Positions 9,236 through 17,486 of a stretch of DNA of 64,000 bases are shown piece by piece. The stretch lies in assembly GCF_024397915.1 (NCBI RefSeq), contig NZ_CP073347.1:2666001-2730000 (forward strand). Direction: 5' to 3'. The notes under the pieces were generated by a model. The model was not told the origin of the DNA. It saw nothing but the letters and a program-made list of their open reading frames with translations, and ran no database searches. Both the position numbers and the translations under genes were made by a program. Every line of letters begins with the position of its first letter. The first letter of the stretch is position 1. The DNA comes from Marinobacterium rhizophilum (GTDB taxonomy: Bacteria > Pseudomonadota > Gammaproteobacteria > Pseudomonadales > Balneatricaceae).

Positions 9236-9292
9236 AGGTAAGAATGGAGTGACATTGAGGTGCGGCTTGGTAACAGGTGCGGCTTGGTAAAC

Positions 9293-9488
9293 GGTGCGAT
9301 TCGCTGCGCTCATCAGCACCCTACGGCGCACGGCCATTCGACGCGGTGGCAATGAGCCTGCGCTTGTCTATATGTGAAAGCACCACACCCGCGAATTTCA
9401 CCGAAACCGCCGCGGATAATGTATGCACATGCGTGAACGGTGCGATCCGGTAAACGGTGCGATTCGCTGCGCTCATCAGCACCCTACG
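9293..9488 (+). repeat. REP elements downstream of the RAYT gene
   Basis: Two further exact copies of the 33-bp REP (9293-9325 and 9456-9488), identical to those at 8444 and 8635. A degenerate partner (GGTGGCAATGAGCCTGCG near 9344, then ATGTGAAAGCACCA) makes 9344-9488 a decayed fourth REPIN. A short GGTGCGATCCGG near 9439 is a broken extra copy. The 9236-9525 gap holds nothing else. Confidence 0.82.
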
Positions 9489-9525
9489 GGGTGCCACCCG
9501 GCGCCGCTGCCGCAAGGACAGTAAG

Positions 9526-10776
9526 TTACCGGATGTAATCGAACAGGCTCATACCGCTTATCTTGCTGAAACTGGCGTAGGCGGCTTCCAGCGTGGTCTG
9601 CTGCAATGTCAAGCGGCTGATGGCCTCGTTGTAGTCCAGGTCCTGGAATGACGACAGCGTTTCCTGGGTATAGAGCTTGTAGTCGTCGTTCACCAGCTGT
9701 TGCTGCTCCAGTGCATTCATGCGCGCACCAATGGTAGTGGTAGCACGGATATTGACATCCTCTGCAGCCTGCAGAGCGTCGAGAGTACGCGCCAGCAGAG
9801 CATTGAACTGCTGCTTTCCAGCCTCGGTACTGGTATCGGATTCTTTCAGGCCATTGCTCAAGTCCAGCGCAAAATTCAGAATATTATCCCGCTCAAGCGG
9901 GCTGCCAACTTCGGCCGTGAAGGTATTGCCGCTGCCCGGCGCTGGCAGGTTTCCGACCGTCAGGTCCACACCGTTAAAGCTCACCAGGTCATCAGTGGCC
10001 ACGGTAACCCCCGTTGTCGTCAGGTTCACCGCAGGCACATCCTGCGAAAATACATCCGTGCCATCGGCAGACGCCACCGTCAGCAGGCCAGTATCGTCAA
10101 TACTGATGGTAAATGGCGACGCGCCGCTGCTGCTGGCCGGCTGGAAAGCATCCAGGTCAGCAACTGCCAGGCTTGCAATGGCACCTGATGAATTACTACC
10201 CAGGGTCGGCACCGCCACCGTTTCGAACAGCTGGGCGCCCGAATCAGTGGAGGCGATACGGTTATCCGGGCCTATCTGGACAAAGCGCTGCTCGGCATCG
10301 CCGTTAAACAGGTAGCGCTGGGTCGCATCGTCAAAGCTGTAGGCCTGCTGGTCACCCTGGAAACCGGAGAACAGGTATTCACCCTGTACATCCTTGGTAT
10401 TCATCAGCCCCTGCATCTGGTTGATGATGCCGTCCACTTCGGCGGCCAGGGCCGTGCGGTTCTGCGCGTTCAGCACCGGGCTGCCCGCCTGGATGGTAAT
10501 TTCCCGCAGCCGCACGATGCTGTTGAACATCCCGTCCAGGGTGCTTTCTTCCAAACTGAGGCGTCGGTCCGCCGTATCGATACTGGTCTGGAACTGGTCG
10601 GTGCGGGCGATTTCCTGCTCCAGCTTGATTATCTGGCTGGCAGCCAGTGGATCGTCCGAGGGCTGCAGCACGCGCTTGCCGGTGGCGATTTGTTCCTGGG
10701 TCCTGATCAGTTCGCTGTTGGCCCGGCTCAGGTTGTCGACGTTGTTAAGAAAAACTTGCTGGGTTGAGATTCGCAT
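9526..10776 (-). CDS. flgL: Hook-filament junction protein FlgL
   Basis: FlgL (HAP3) joins the hook-proximal junction to flagellin. The 416-residue product has the flagellin-like N terminus MRISTQQVFLNNVDNLSRAN, the GKRVLQPSDDPLAASQIIKL segment and the C-terminal coiled coil ending SKISGMSLFDYIR. The central part is Thr/Ser-rich. It follows flgK by about 20 bp and is the last gene of the flgFGHIJKL unit. No strong terminator was found between it and the REP cluster. Confidence 0.95.
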   Translation of the reverse strand: MRISTQQVFLNNVDNLSRANSELIRTQEQIATGKRVLQPSDDPLAASQIIKLEQEIARTDQFQTSIDTADRRLSLEESTLDGMFNSIVRLREITIQAGSPVLNAQNRTALAAEVDGIINQMQGLMNTKDVQGEYLFSGFQGDQQAYSFDDATQRYLFNGDAEQRFVQIGPDNRIASTDSGAQLFETVAVPTLGSNSSGAIASLAVADLDAFQPASSSGASPFTISIDDTGLLTVASADGTDVFSQDVPAVNLTTTGVTVATDDLVSFNGVDLTVGNLPAPGSGNTFTAEVGSPLERDNILNFALDLSNGLKESDTSTEAGKQQFNALLARTLDALQAAEDVNIRATTTIGARMNALEQQQLVNDDYKLYTQETLSSFQDLDYNEAISRLTLQQTTLEAAYASFSKISGMSLFDYIR

Positions 10777-10797
10777 TCCATATCGCTCCTAACAGGC

Positions 10798-12492
10798 CTA
10801 GATGGCGGCCAGCAGTGAGTCAAAAATCGTCTGGGAGGCCGCTATCAGTCGCGCCGACGCCTGGTAGGCCTGCTGATACTGCACCAGCCTGGCCGCTTCC
10901 TCATCGAGGTTAACGCCGGTAAGGCTGGATTTGGTTTGCAGGTTGGCATCCAGTACCGCTTTGCTGGACTGGGTGGTGATCTGGGCGGTGGCGGTAACGC
11001 TGCCGACGCGCTCGAGCTGGCGACCGTACTGGTCCTGGTAGGCGCTGCCATCCACCAGCTTGGCAAACTGCAGCTCGGCCATGGCCAGGGCATTGCGGTT
11101 ATTGGATACGCCGCCGGCACTGTCCGCCAGCGCCAGCCCGCGCCCGCTGTTCAGTTCCAGCGCAAACTCCGAAGCGCCACTGCGGGTAGGCTGGATTTCA
11201 AACTTGTCACCCTTGAGAAAGCGCCCGCTGGAGTCCAGCTCCATGCGAAAGCCGTCGACCTGCAGCGTCAGGCTGCCGCTGGCGGCATCGAAGTAAAATT
11301 CCTGGTTGGCATCCACGTCCGTGTCAGCGATTTCGCTCGTGAGCTGATTGCTGTTCCAGCGCACGCCATCGCTCAGGCGCGTGACGGTAAAGCTGCTGTC
11401 GGTATTGAACACCAGTTCGTAGGCTGACGCCTTGAGTGTACCGGTATCGACAATGTTGACCCTGGACGTTGTGCTCGTCGCGTTGTGGCTGCTCGCCAGC
11501 ACCCGGTCGGTTGTCACCTGGCTGGCGTTGATATCGGCAAACAGACGCAGGCCGGCATTGCCGTCCAGGTCCAGCCCCTGGGCCTGCTGCTGATTCATAC
11601 TGTCGGCGAACACCATGGCCAGACGCCCCATTTCATCCTGTGTCTGGTACAGCACATCGGCGCGGTAATCCAGCAGGCCACCCACCTGGCCGCCACTGAG
11701 CTGAGCCGTGACATCACTGCGACTGCTGCCGACCTGCAGCGCGATATTGCGCTGACTGGCATCCGTGCTGTCCTGTACCGTCAGGAGCCGGCTGGCACTG
11801 ATGCCCACCACCAGGGGCTCGCCGTTGCCGATGAAAATACTCACCTCGCCATTGGGCTCGGGCACGGTGGAGAAACCGATATAGCCTGCCAGGGATTCCA
11901 TCAGCCGGTCGCGCTCATCCAGCATCTCGTTGGTCGAGGCACCGGAGGCTGTGGCCAGACGCACCTGGTCGTTAATCTTGGCCAGGTTCTGGCCGATACT
12001 GTTGATCTGGGCGACAGAGTTTTCGATCTGGCCGTTGATGGTATCGCCCTGGCGCACAAGGCTGGCATCCAGGTCCTGGAAGCGGCGCACCAGGGCATCG
12101 GCCTGGGCCAGAAATAGCTCGCGGTTGGCCAGGTTGCTCGGATCATCCACCGCTCCCTGCAGGGCGCCAAAATAGTCATCCATGGCCTTGGACACACTGG
12201 AAACATCGGAGGCCAGCAGGTTGTCGAGCTGGTTGGCCAGCTGTTCAAAGGCCAGGGCACTGTTGTAGGCCGAGGTATCGGACATGATCTGGCCGGTCAG
12301 GAAATCATTGGCCATGCGCTGCACATCGCGCACTTCGACGCCGCCCAGGTTGTCCCGCGAGGCGAGATCCGCCCGCTGCATCGAGTAGCCCGGCGTGTTG
12401 ACGTTGGCAATATTCTGCCCGACCACCGACAGCGCGCTAGTATTGCTCTGCAACGCCTGGGTACCGAGGCTCAACAGGTTGAAACTGGACAT
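10798..12492 (-). CDS. flgK: Hook-associated protein FlgK
   Basis: FlgK (HAP1) is the first junction protein on the hook. The 564-residue product starts MSSFNLLSLGTQALQSNTSA and contains the rod/hook signature SVVGQNIANVNTPGYSMQR. The C-terminal signature is NLDEEAARLVQYQQAYQASA followed by RLIAASQTIFDSLL. It sits in the usual order between flgJ and flgL and is probably exported with help from FlgN, encoded at 22505. Confidence 0.96.
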   Translation of the reverse strand: MSSFNLLSLGTQALQSNTSALSVVGQNIANVNTPGYSMQRADLASRDNLGGVEVRDVQRMANDFLTGQIMSDTSAYNSALAFEQLANQLDNLLASDVSSVSKAMDDYFGALQGAVDDPSNLANRELFLAQADALVRRFQDLDASLVRQGDTINGQIENSVAQINSIGQNLAKINDQVRLATASGASTNEMLDERDRLMESLAGYIGFSTVPEPNGEVSIFIGNGEPLVVGISASRLLTVQDSTDASQRNIALQVGSSRSDVTAQLSGGQVGGLLDYRADVLYQTQDEMGRLAMVFADSMNQQQAQGLDLDGNAGLRLFADINASQVTTDRVLASSHNATSTTSRVNIVDTGTLKASAYELVFNTDSSFTVTRLSDGVRWNSNQLTSEIADTDVDANQEFYFDAASGSLTLQVDGFRMELDSSGRFLKGDKFEIQPTRSGASEFALELNSGRGLALADSAGGVSNNRNALAMAELQFAKLVDGSAYQDQYGRQLERVGSVTATAQITTQSSKAVLDANLQTKSSLTGVNLDEEAARLVQYQQAYQASARLIAASQTIFDSLLAAI

Positions 12493-12556
12493 TGACTCTC
12501 TCCCTCGCGGCGCCAGACAGGACGCGCCGACCTAGATTCTTAGCGGCCAGCCGCGG

Positions 12557-13618
12557 TTATTCTTGAGCTGAATCTGCTCGCGCCTGCAACAGCAGTTCAC
12601 TGTCGAAGATACGGTTTATTTTCTGGGCATAGGCCGGATCCGTAGCGTAGCCGGCGGCCTGCAGCTCCTGCAGGTAGGCCCTGGGGTCGGCGGCCTGCTC
12701 CAGCGCCTGGCGGTAACGGGGGTTCTGCTGCAGGAAGCCGACATAGTCCTCAAAACTCTGCTCGAACGAGCCGTAGGCACGAAACGCCGCGGCTTCGCGC
12801 ACCGCCACACCGCCCCGGTATTCCAGCGTACTGACGCCCACCCGCTCCCCCTGCCAGCTGCTGTCAGCCTTGATATTGAACAGGTTGCGGCTGTTGCGCC
12901 CGCTGCTGTCCTGGGTGATGTGCCGGCCCCAGCCGGTTTCCAGTGCCGCCTGGGCCACCAGCACCTTGGGATCAACACCGATTTGCGGCGCCATCCGTTG
13001 TGCCAGCGGCAACAGGGTCGCGACGAAATCAGCCGGGCTATCAAAAGCCACGGGCTCGGCACCGGCGTCCGCTGCACCGCCTGGCGCCGCCTCGGACGCA
13101 GCTACGGCAGACGGGCCCTCAACCGGGCCAGGAGAGCTGACATGGGGGGGCAGCTCCGAAGCCTCCGCCTCCCTGGCACCCTGGCGCTGCAACAGTGCCG
13201 CCAGCTCGCTGCCGCCACCCAGGGCGCGCTTGAGCATGCGTTCGGACTCATCCAGCGGGCGCAGGTCCGCCTTGTCACGCTCGGTATCCGGCATATTCAG
13301 CTGCTGACCCAGTTGCTTGACCAGCACCTCGGCCAGGCCCATGCCCTTGCCGGTGGAGAGCTCCAGCGTCATCTGCTGATCAAGCATGTCCTGGTAGAAC
13401 TTCACATCGCCGCTGTTGAACGGGCTGTCTTCGGCCAGGGATGCGTTGGCCTCGCGCATGCTCTTGAGCATCATGCTCATGAACATCTGCTCGAACTGCT
13501 TGGCCACCTGGGCCAGCGCTTCGGGACCGTCATTTTTGGCATCGCGCTTGAGCTGCGTCAGCTGGGTGAGATCGGTATAAACCTGCGCCTTGCTGCCAAG
13601 GCCGTTACTGCGCTCCAT
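12557..13618 (-). CDS. flgJ: Rod-capping peptidoglycan hydrolase FlgJ
   Basis: FlgJ is the bifunctional rod cap. Its N-terminal domain (about 1-110, with AKQFEQMFMSMMLKSMREAN and FYQDMLDQQMTLELSTGKGM) scaffolds rod assembly. The C-terminal muramidase (about 200-345) opens the peptidoglycan and shows the glucosaminidase motif VLVAQAALETGWGRH with the catalytic Glu, then NLFNIKADSSWQGERV. The two are joined by a Pro/Ala/Glu-rich linker. At 353 aa it is the dual-domain form usual in beta- and gammaproteobacteria. Confidence 0.95.
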   Translation of the reverse strand: MERSNGLGSKAQVYTDLTQLTQLKRDAKNDGPEALAQVAKQFEQMFMSMMLKSMREANASLAEDSPFNSGDVKFYQDMLDQQMTLELSTGKGMGLAEVLVKQLGQQLNMPDTERDKADLRPLDESERMLKRALGGGSELAALLQRQGAREAEASELPPHVSSPGPVEGPSAVAASEAAPGGAADAGAEPVAFDSPADFVATLLPLAQRMAPQIGVDPKVLVAQAALETGWGRHITQDSSGRNSRNLFNIKADSSWQGERVGVSTLEYRGGVAVREAAAFRAYGSFEQSFEDYVGFLQQNPRYRQALEQAADPRAYLQELQAAGYATDPAYAQKINRIFDSELLLQARADSAQE

Positions 13619-13667
13619 CAGGCCCTCCCCTTGCTTGCTGGCAAAGTACGCCGCTCGCCATAACCAG

Positions 13668-14771
13668 TCATATCACCACCAGCTCGGCCCGCAGGGCACC
13701 GGCCTGCTTCAGCGCTTCGAGAATCGCCATCAGGTCCCCCGGCGCCGCGCCCACCTGGTTCACCGCCGCCACGATATCCTGCAACGAGGTGCCGGGCGTG
13801 AACTCGAACATGTGGCCCGACTCCTCGTCCACCTCGATGCCGGTGCGCGGTGTCACCACGGTCGCACCCCCGCTGAGGGCGTCGGGCTGATTGACATCAA
13901 AGGCCTCGGTAATGGATACCGTCATGCCGCCGTGGGTGATCGCCACCGGCGAAATACGCACGTTCTGGCCGATAATGATGGTGCCGGTACGGGAATTGAT
14001 AATGACCTTGGCGACTTCCTGGGCGGGCTGCACCTCCAGGTTCTCCAGTACTGACATATAGGACACCCGCTGTGACGGGTCCCGCGGCGCACGCACCTGG
14101 ATGGAGGTGGAATCCATCGCCGTGGCCATGTCCGGGCCCAGCAGACCATTGATCTGTTCCGCCACGCGCCGGGCGGTGGTGAAATCGCCGTTGTGCAGAT
14201 TCAGTATCATGCTGTCGCTCTGGGCGAAGGCGCTGGGCACGGCACGCTCAACCGAGGCGCCATTGGGGATGCGGCCAACACTGGGCACGTTCACCGACAG
14301 GCGCGAACCATCCCGCCCTTCGGCGCCAAAACCGGACACCACCAGGTTACCCTGGGCGATGGCGTAGACGTTGCCGTCCGCGCCCTTGAGCGGTGACATC
14401 AGCAGGCTGCCGCCGCGCAGGCTCTTGGCATCGCCGATGGCGGACACCGTAATATCGATGGTCTGGCCGGGCTTGGCAAAGGCCGGCAGCTCGGCGTGAA
14501 TCGCCACCGCGGCAATGTTCTTCGACGAGGGGTTCTGATTGGCCGGCAGGATCACGCCGAAGTTGGTCAGCATGTTGCGAAAGGTCTGGGAGGTAAAGCT
14601 GGTCTTGTCGCCGGTGCCATCAAGCCCCACCACCAGGCCGTAGCCCACCAGCTGGTTGCTGCGTACGCCCTGTACCGAAGCGATATCCTTCAGCCGCTCC
14701 GCCTGGGCCGATGCCACCAGCAGACACAGCAGCACGCCGGCAAAGCCCTGACTCATCATGCGTTTGAACAT
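13668..14771 (-). CDS. flgI: Flagellar P-ring protein FlgI
   Basis: FlgI forms the periplasmic P ring around the rod. ATG at 14771 is preceded by AGGGGAG at 8 bp and gives a Sec signal peptide (MFKRMMSQGFAGVLLCLLVA, cleaved after AQA). The mature start ERLKDIASVQGVRSNQLVGY is the family hallmark, as are GLVVGLDGTGDKT and the C-terminal APGDLMAILEALKQAGALRA. A longer open frame upstream has no ribosome site and no signal peptide. It directly follows flgH. Confidence 0.96.
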   Translation of the reverse strand: MFKRMMSQGFAGVLLCLLVASAQAERLKDIASVQGVRSNQLVGYGLVVGLDGTGDKTSFTSQTFRNMLTNFGVILPANQNPSSKNIAAVAIHAELPAFAKPGQTIDITVSAIGDAKSLRGGSLLMSPLKGADGNVYAIAQGNLVVSGFGAEGRDGSRLSVNVPSVGRIPNGASVERAVPSAFAQSDSMILNLHNGDFTTARRVAEQINGLLGPDMATAMDSTSIQVRAPRDPSQRVSYMSVLENLEVQPAQEVAKVIINSRTGTIIIGQNVRISPVAITHGGMTVSITEAFDVNQPDALSGGATVVTPRTGIEVDEESGHMFEFTPGTSLQDIVAAVNQVGAAPGDLMAILEALKQAGALRAELVVI

Positions 14772-14793
14772 TCGCTGCACTCCCCTAAAGCCG

Positions 14794-15483
14794 CTAAAAC
14801 AGCCAGAACGGGCTGATAAAGAATTTTCCCAGCCAGCCCATGACGTTGGAATCATGCACGGCGCCTGTACCGCTGTAAGCAATGCGCGCATCGGCCAGCT
14901 TGGTGGACGATACGGTATTGTCGGCCGAGACATCCCGCGCCCGTACCATGCCGCTGACACGAATGTACTCATCGCCCTGGTTCAGCGTCAGCCACTTCTC
15001 GCCCTTCACCAGCAACAGGCCATTGGGGCGTACCTCGTGCACCGTTACCGTAATGCTGCCGCTCAGGCTGTTACTCATGTCCGATGTGCCCTCGCTGGCA
15101 AAGGCACTGTCACTCTGGGCCGACAGGCTGAGCGGGCTGCCAAAGGCGCTGAGGCCACGGCCAAACAGTTCCGGCTGCGGCAGGTTGATCTGGTTGCTCT
15201 TGTCGACATCGGTCGAGGCCGACTTGGATGATTGCGTGCTTTCCGACAGCAACACCGTGATCACATCGCCGACGCGCAGTGCCCGGCCATCGCCGTAGAG
15301 GTTCACGCTGGTGGCCGCCTGATAGATAGAGCCGTTGGCCGGCGGCACCGTCTCGTAGGACTGCGGCGGGATGGGCGCGAAATACGGATTGTCCGGCTTC
15401 GGCACCTTGGTGACGCAGCCGCCGAGCAGCAGCACCAATGCCGCCAACACAAGCCTGCGTGCCATCATCATAACGTCTGTCAT
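14794..15483 (-). CDS. flgH: Flagellar L-ring lipoprotein FlgH
   Basis: FlgH forms the outer-membrane L ring. The product has a lipoprotein signal (MMMARRLVLAALVLLLGGC) with Cys after LLGG, then YFAPIPPQSYETVPPANGSI and the conserved LYGDGRALRVGDVITVLLSE. The C-terminal NTVSSTKLADARIAYSGTGA and the ending FFISPFWLF are typical. The ATG at 15483 has GAGGTG about 6 bp upstream; an ATG at 15513 would give an atypically long signal. It is part of flgFGHIJKL. Confidence 0.95.
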   Translation of the reverse strand: MTDVMMMARRLVLAALVLLLGGCVTKVPKPDNPYFAPIPPQSYETVPPANGSIYQAATSVNLYGDGRALRVGDVITVLLSESTQSSKSASTDVDKSNQINLPQPELFGRGLSAFGSPLSLSAQSDSAFASEGTSDMSNSLSGSITVTVHEVRPNGLLLVKGEKWLTLNQGDEYIRVSGMVRARDVSADNTVSSTKLADARIAYSGTGAVHDSNVMGWLGKFFISPFWLF

Positions 15484-15530
15484 TGCCTGCACCTCATCGA
15501 CTGCATCGCTCACCTTGCCTCCCCAACCGG

Positions 15531-16316
15531 TTACAGCTGCTGCGTTACAAAGGACAGCATTTCGTCGGCGGTGGAAATGACCTTGGAATTGAGTTCGTAG
15601 GCCCGCTGGGTGGTGATCATGTTGACCAGCTCTTCCACCGCGTTGACGTTGGAACCCTCCAGCATGCCCTGCTGCAACAGGCCGGTACCACTGTCTCCCG
15701 GCGTCGCCACCACGGGCGCGCCGCTGGCCGCTGTTTCCAGGAACAGGTTCTGGCCGATGGCCTGCAGGCCCTGGGGATTGACGAAGTCCGCCAGTTCCAG
15801 CTGGCCGATCTGCTGCGGGTTCGGATCGCCCGCCACCGTCACCTGCACGGTGCCATCGAGCCCCACGCTGAAAGTCTGCACCTCGTCGGGCAGGGTAATG
15901 GCCGGTTCAATCTGGAAGCCTTCGGCGGTCACCAGCTGGTTGTCGCCATTGAGGTGCAACTGACCATTGCGGGTATAGGCAATTTCACCGTTGGGCTGCA
16001 CCACCTGCAGGAAGCCGCGGCCATTGATGGCCACATCGAAGGGCTCGTCGGTCACCTGCAGGTCACCGGTGGAAAACAGCTTCTGGGTGCCGACCGTGCG
16101 CACGCCGCTGCCCAGCTGCAGACCCGACGGCAACTGGGACTCCTGGGCCGACTGGGCACCGGGCTGGCGCTTGATCTGGTACAGCAGGTCCTCGAACACC
16201 GCACGGTCTTTCTTGAAGCCCACGGTGGCGACGTTGGCCAGGTTGTTGGAAATGACCTTGAGCGAGGTGTCCTGCGCACTGAGGCCCGTTTTGGCGACAA
16301 ACAAAGCTCCGTTCAT
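15531..16316 (-). CDS. flgG: Distal rod protein FlgG
   Basis: FlgG makes up the distal rod that crosses the periplasm into the L/P-ring bushing. The 261-residue protein has the rod signature LKVISNNLANVATVGFKKDR near the N terminus, an intact central domain (AINGRGFLQVVQPNGEIAYT) and the C-terminal SNVNAVEELVNMITTQRAYE then LNSKVISTADEMLSFVTQQL. Its length matches the family exactly. It sits between flgF and flgH. Confidence 0.97.
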   Translation of the reverse strand: MNGALFVAKTGLSAQDTSLKVISNNLANVATVGFKKDRAVFEDLLYQIKRQPGAQSAQESQLPSGLQLGSGVRTVGTQKLFSTGDLQVTDEPFDVAINGRGFLQVVQPNGEIAYTRNGQLHLNGDNQLVTAEGFQIEPAITLPDEVQTFSVGLDGTVQVTVAGDPNPQQIGQLELADFVNPQGLQAIGQNLFLETAASGAPVVATPGDSGTGLLQQGMLEGSNVNAVEELVNMITTQRAYELNSKVISTADEMLSFVTQQL

Positions 16317-16339
16317 AACGTGTTTTCCTCAGGGTTCGA

Positions 16340-17083
16340 TCAGCTGAGCTGCAGGATGCGGGCAGCAGCGCTGGAATTTTCTTCAGCGGTTTTCATCAGT
16401 TTCACCTGCATTTCGAACTGCCGGGCCAGGCCGATGATCTCGGTCAGCTCGTTCACCGCGTTGACGTTGCTCGACTCCAGGTAGCCCGAGCGCAGGCTCA
16501 CATCCAGCGCGGGCGGCAAGGGCGCGTTGCCGGCGGTATGCATCAGGCCGTCCAGCCCCTTGAACAGGGTGCCGTCATCGGGCTTAACCAGCTTGATGCG
16601 ATCCACCAGCAGCAGCTCGGCCGCCCCTTCACCCAGGGGCCTGGCGCTTATGGTGCCGTCGTTGCCGATATCGACCTTTTCCGAAGGCGGAATCACAACG
16701 GCAATGCCACCGGCACCCAGCACCGGCAATCCGCTGCCTGTCACCAGCTGGTTGGCGGCATTGATCTGCAGCTCACCGGCACGGGTATAGGCTTCGGAGC
16801 CATCGGGCGCCACCACCGCGATCCAGCCCTCGCCGTTAATGGCGACATCCAGGTCCCGCCCGGTCTGCATCAGGGTGCCGGTGCCGGTATCCGTGGCCGG
16901 ACGCTCGGTCATGGCGTAGACCCGGCTCGGCAGGCCTTCGCCAAACACCTGCATGGCGCGGGCCTGGGCCAGATCTGTCTTGAAACCGGTCGTGGTGGCA
17001 TTGGCCAGGTTATTGGCGTGGGCCTGCTGCGCCACCATGCTCTCGCGGGCTCCGCTCATTGCCACATACAGCATTTTGTCCAT
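16340..17083 (-). CDS. flgF: Proximal rod protein FlgF
   Basis: FlgF is a proximal rod subunit. The 247-residue protein starts MDKMLYVAMSGARESMVAQQ and has the signature HANNLANATTTGFKTDLAQA and the C-terminal LESSNVNAVNELTEIIGLAR. It is first in the flgFGHIJKL operon. An AGGAG lies just before the ATG and a sigma-54 promoter about 55 bp upstream. Unlike the single flgBCDEFGHIJKL operon of some relatives, flgE and flgF are split here by a terminator, a repeat tract and this promoter. Confidence 0.96.
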   Translation of the reverse strand: MDKMLYVAMSGARESMVAQQAHANNLANATTTGFKTDLAQARAMQVFGEGLPSRVYAMTERPATDTGTGTLMQTGRDLDVAINGEGWIAVVAPDGSEAYTRAGELQINAANQLVTGSGLPVLGAGGIAVVIPPSEKVDIGNDGTISARPLGEGAAELLLVDRIKLVKPDDGTLFKGLDGLMHTAGNAPLPPALDVSLRSGYLESSNVNAVNELTEIIGLARQFEMQVKLMKTAEENSSAAARILQLS

Positions 17084-17137
17084 CGACCGCTCCTGCTGGG
17101 AAAACCGTTGCCGCTTTCGCGACCTTTACGGTTATAA

Positions 17138-17154
17138 AGCAATTGCTGTGCCAT
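17138..17154 (-). promoter_or_regulatory. Sigma-54 promoter of flgFGHIJKL
   Basis: The minus-strand sequence ATGGCACAGCAATTGCT fits TGGCAC-N5-TTGC with the invariant -24 GG and -12 GC at the right spacing. It lies about 55 bp before flgF, as expected for a FleQ-controlled class II operon. Confidence 0.9.
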
Positions 17155-17155
17155 G

Positions 17156-17259
17156 AAGGAGCAAGGAGCAAGGAGCAAGGAGCAAGGGGAAAGGGGCAAG
17201 GGGAAAGGGATTGGTGATTGGTGATTGGTAATTGGTAATTGGTAATTGGTAATTGGTAA
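17156..17259 (+). repeat. Heptamer-phased repeat tract A (flgE/flgF gap)
   Basis: Consecutive 7-bp units: AAGGAGC x4, AAGGGGA, AAGGGGC, AAGGGGA, one 6-mer, TTGGTGA x2, TTGGTAA x5. The unit sequence changes along the tract while the 7-bp phase is kept apart from one 6-mer step. It begins right next to the flgF sigma-54 promoter. Together with tract B it fills most of the 403-bp flgE/flgF gap. Confidence 0.9.
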
Positions 17260-17280
17260 AACGACCTCAGGACGCGCTTC

Positions 17281-17406
17281 GGCTCAAGGCTTCCAGCTTA
17301 CGGCTTATGGCTTGTACCTTTTGCCTTGCACCTTGCACCTTGCTCCTTGCTCCTTGCTCCTTGCTCCTTGCGCCTTACGAATCACCAATTACCAATGACG
17401 AATAAC
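17281..17406 (+). repeat. Heptamer-phased repeat tract B (flgE/flgF gap)
   Basis: Eighteen successive 7-mers with no indel over 126 bp, passing from GGCTCAA and GGCTTAT through ACCTTGC x2 and TCCTTGC x4 to GAATCAC, CAATTAC, CAATGAC and GAATAAC. The CCTTGCT and ACCAATT units are reverse complements of the AAGGAGC and TTGGTAA units of tract A, so the two tracts could pair imperfectly. Confidence 0.9.
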
Positions 17407-17434
17407 CAGCGCTGGATGCTGCAGCCAGACATAA

Positions 17435-17470
17435 AAAAGCGGCACAGAGGTTATCCTCTGCGCCGCTTTT
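17435..17470 (-). terminator. Rho-independent terminator after flgE
   Basis: A 16-bp stem with one G-T pair (AAAAGCGGCGCAGAGG with CCTCTGTGCCGCTTTT) and the loop ATAA is followed by a T-run on the minus strand. It ends the flgBCDE transcript. Confidence 0.93.
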
Positions 17471-17486
17471 AACGGGTCCAAACCGA

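Noticed and set aside
8147..9488. Possible CRISPR array
   Set aside because: Repeats alternate in orientation, spacing is irregular (about 120-200 bp), spacers are themselves repeated and no cas gene is present; the RAYT/REPIN reading explains them.
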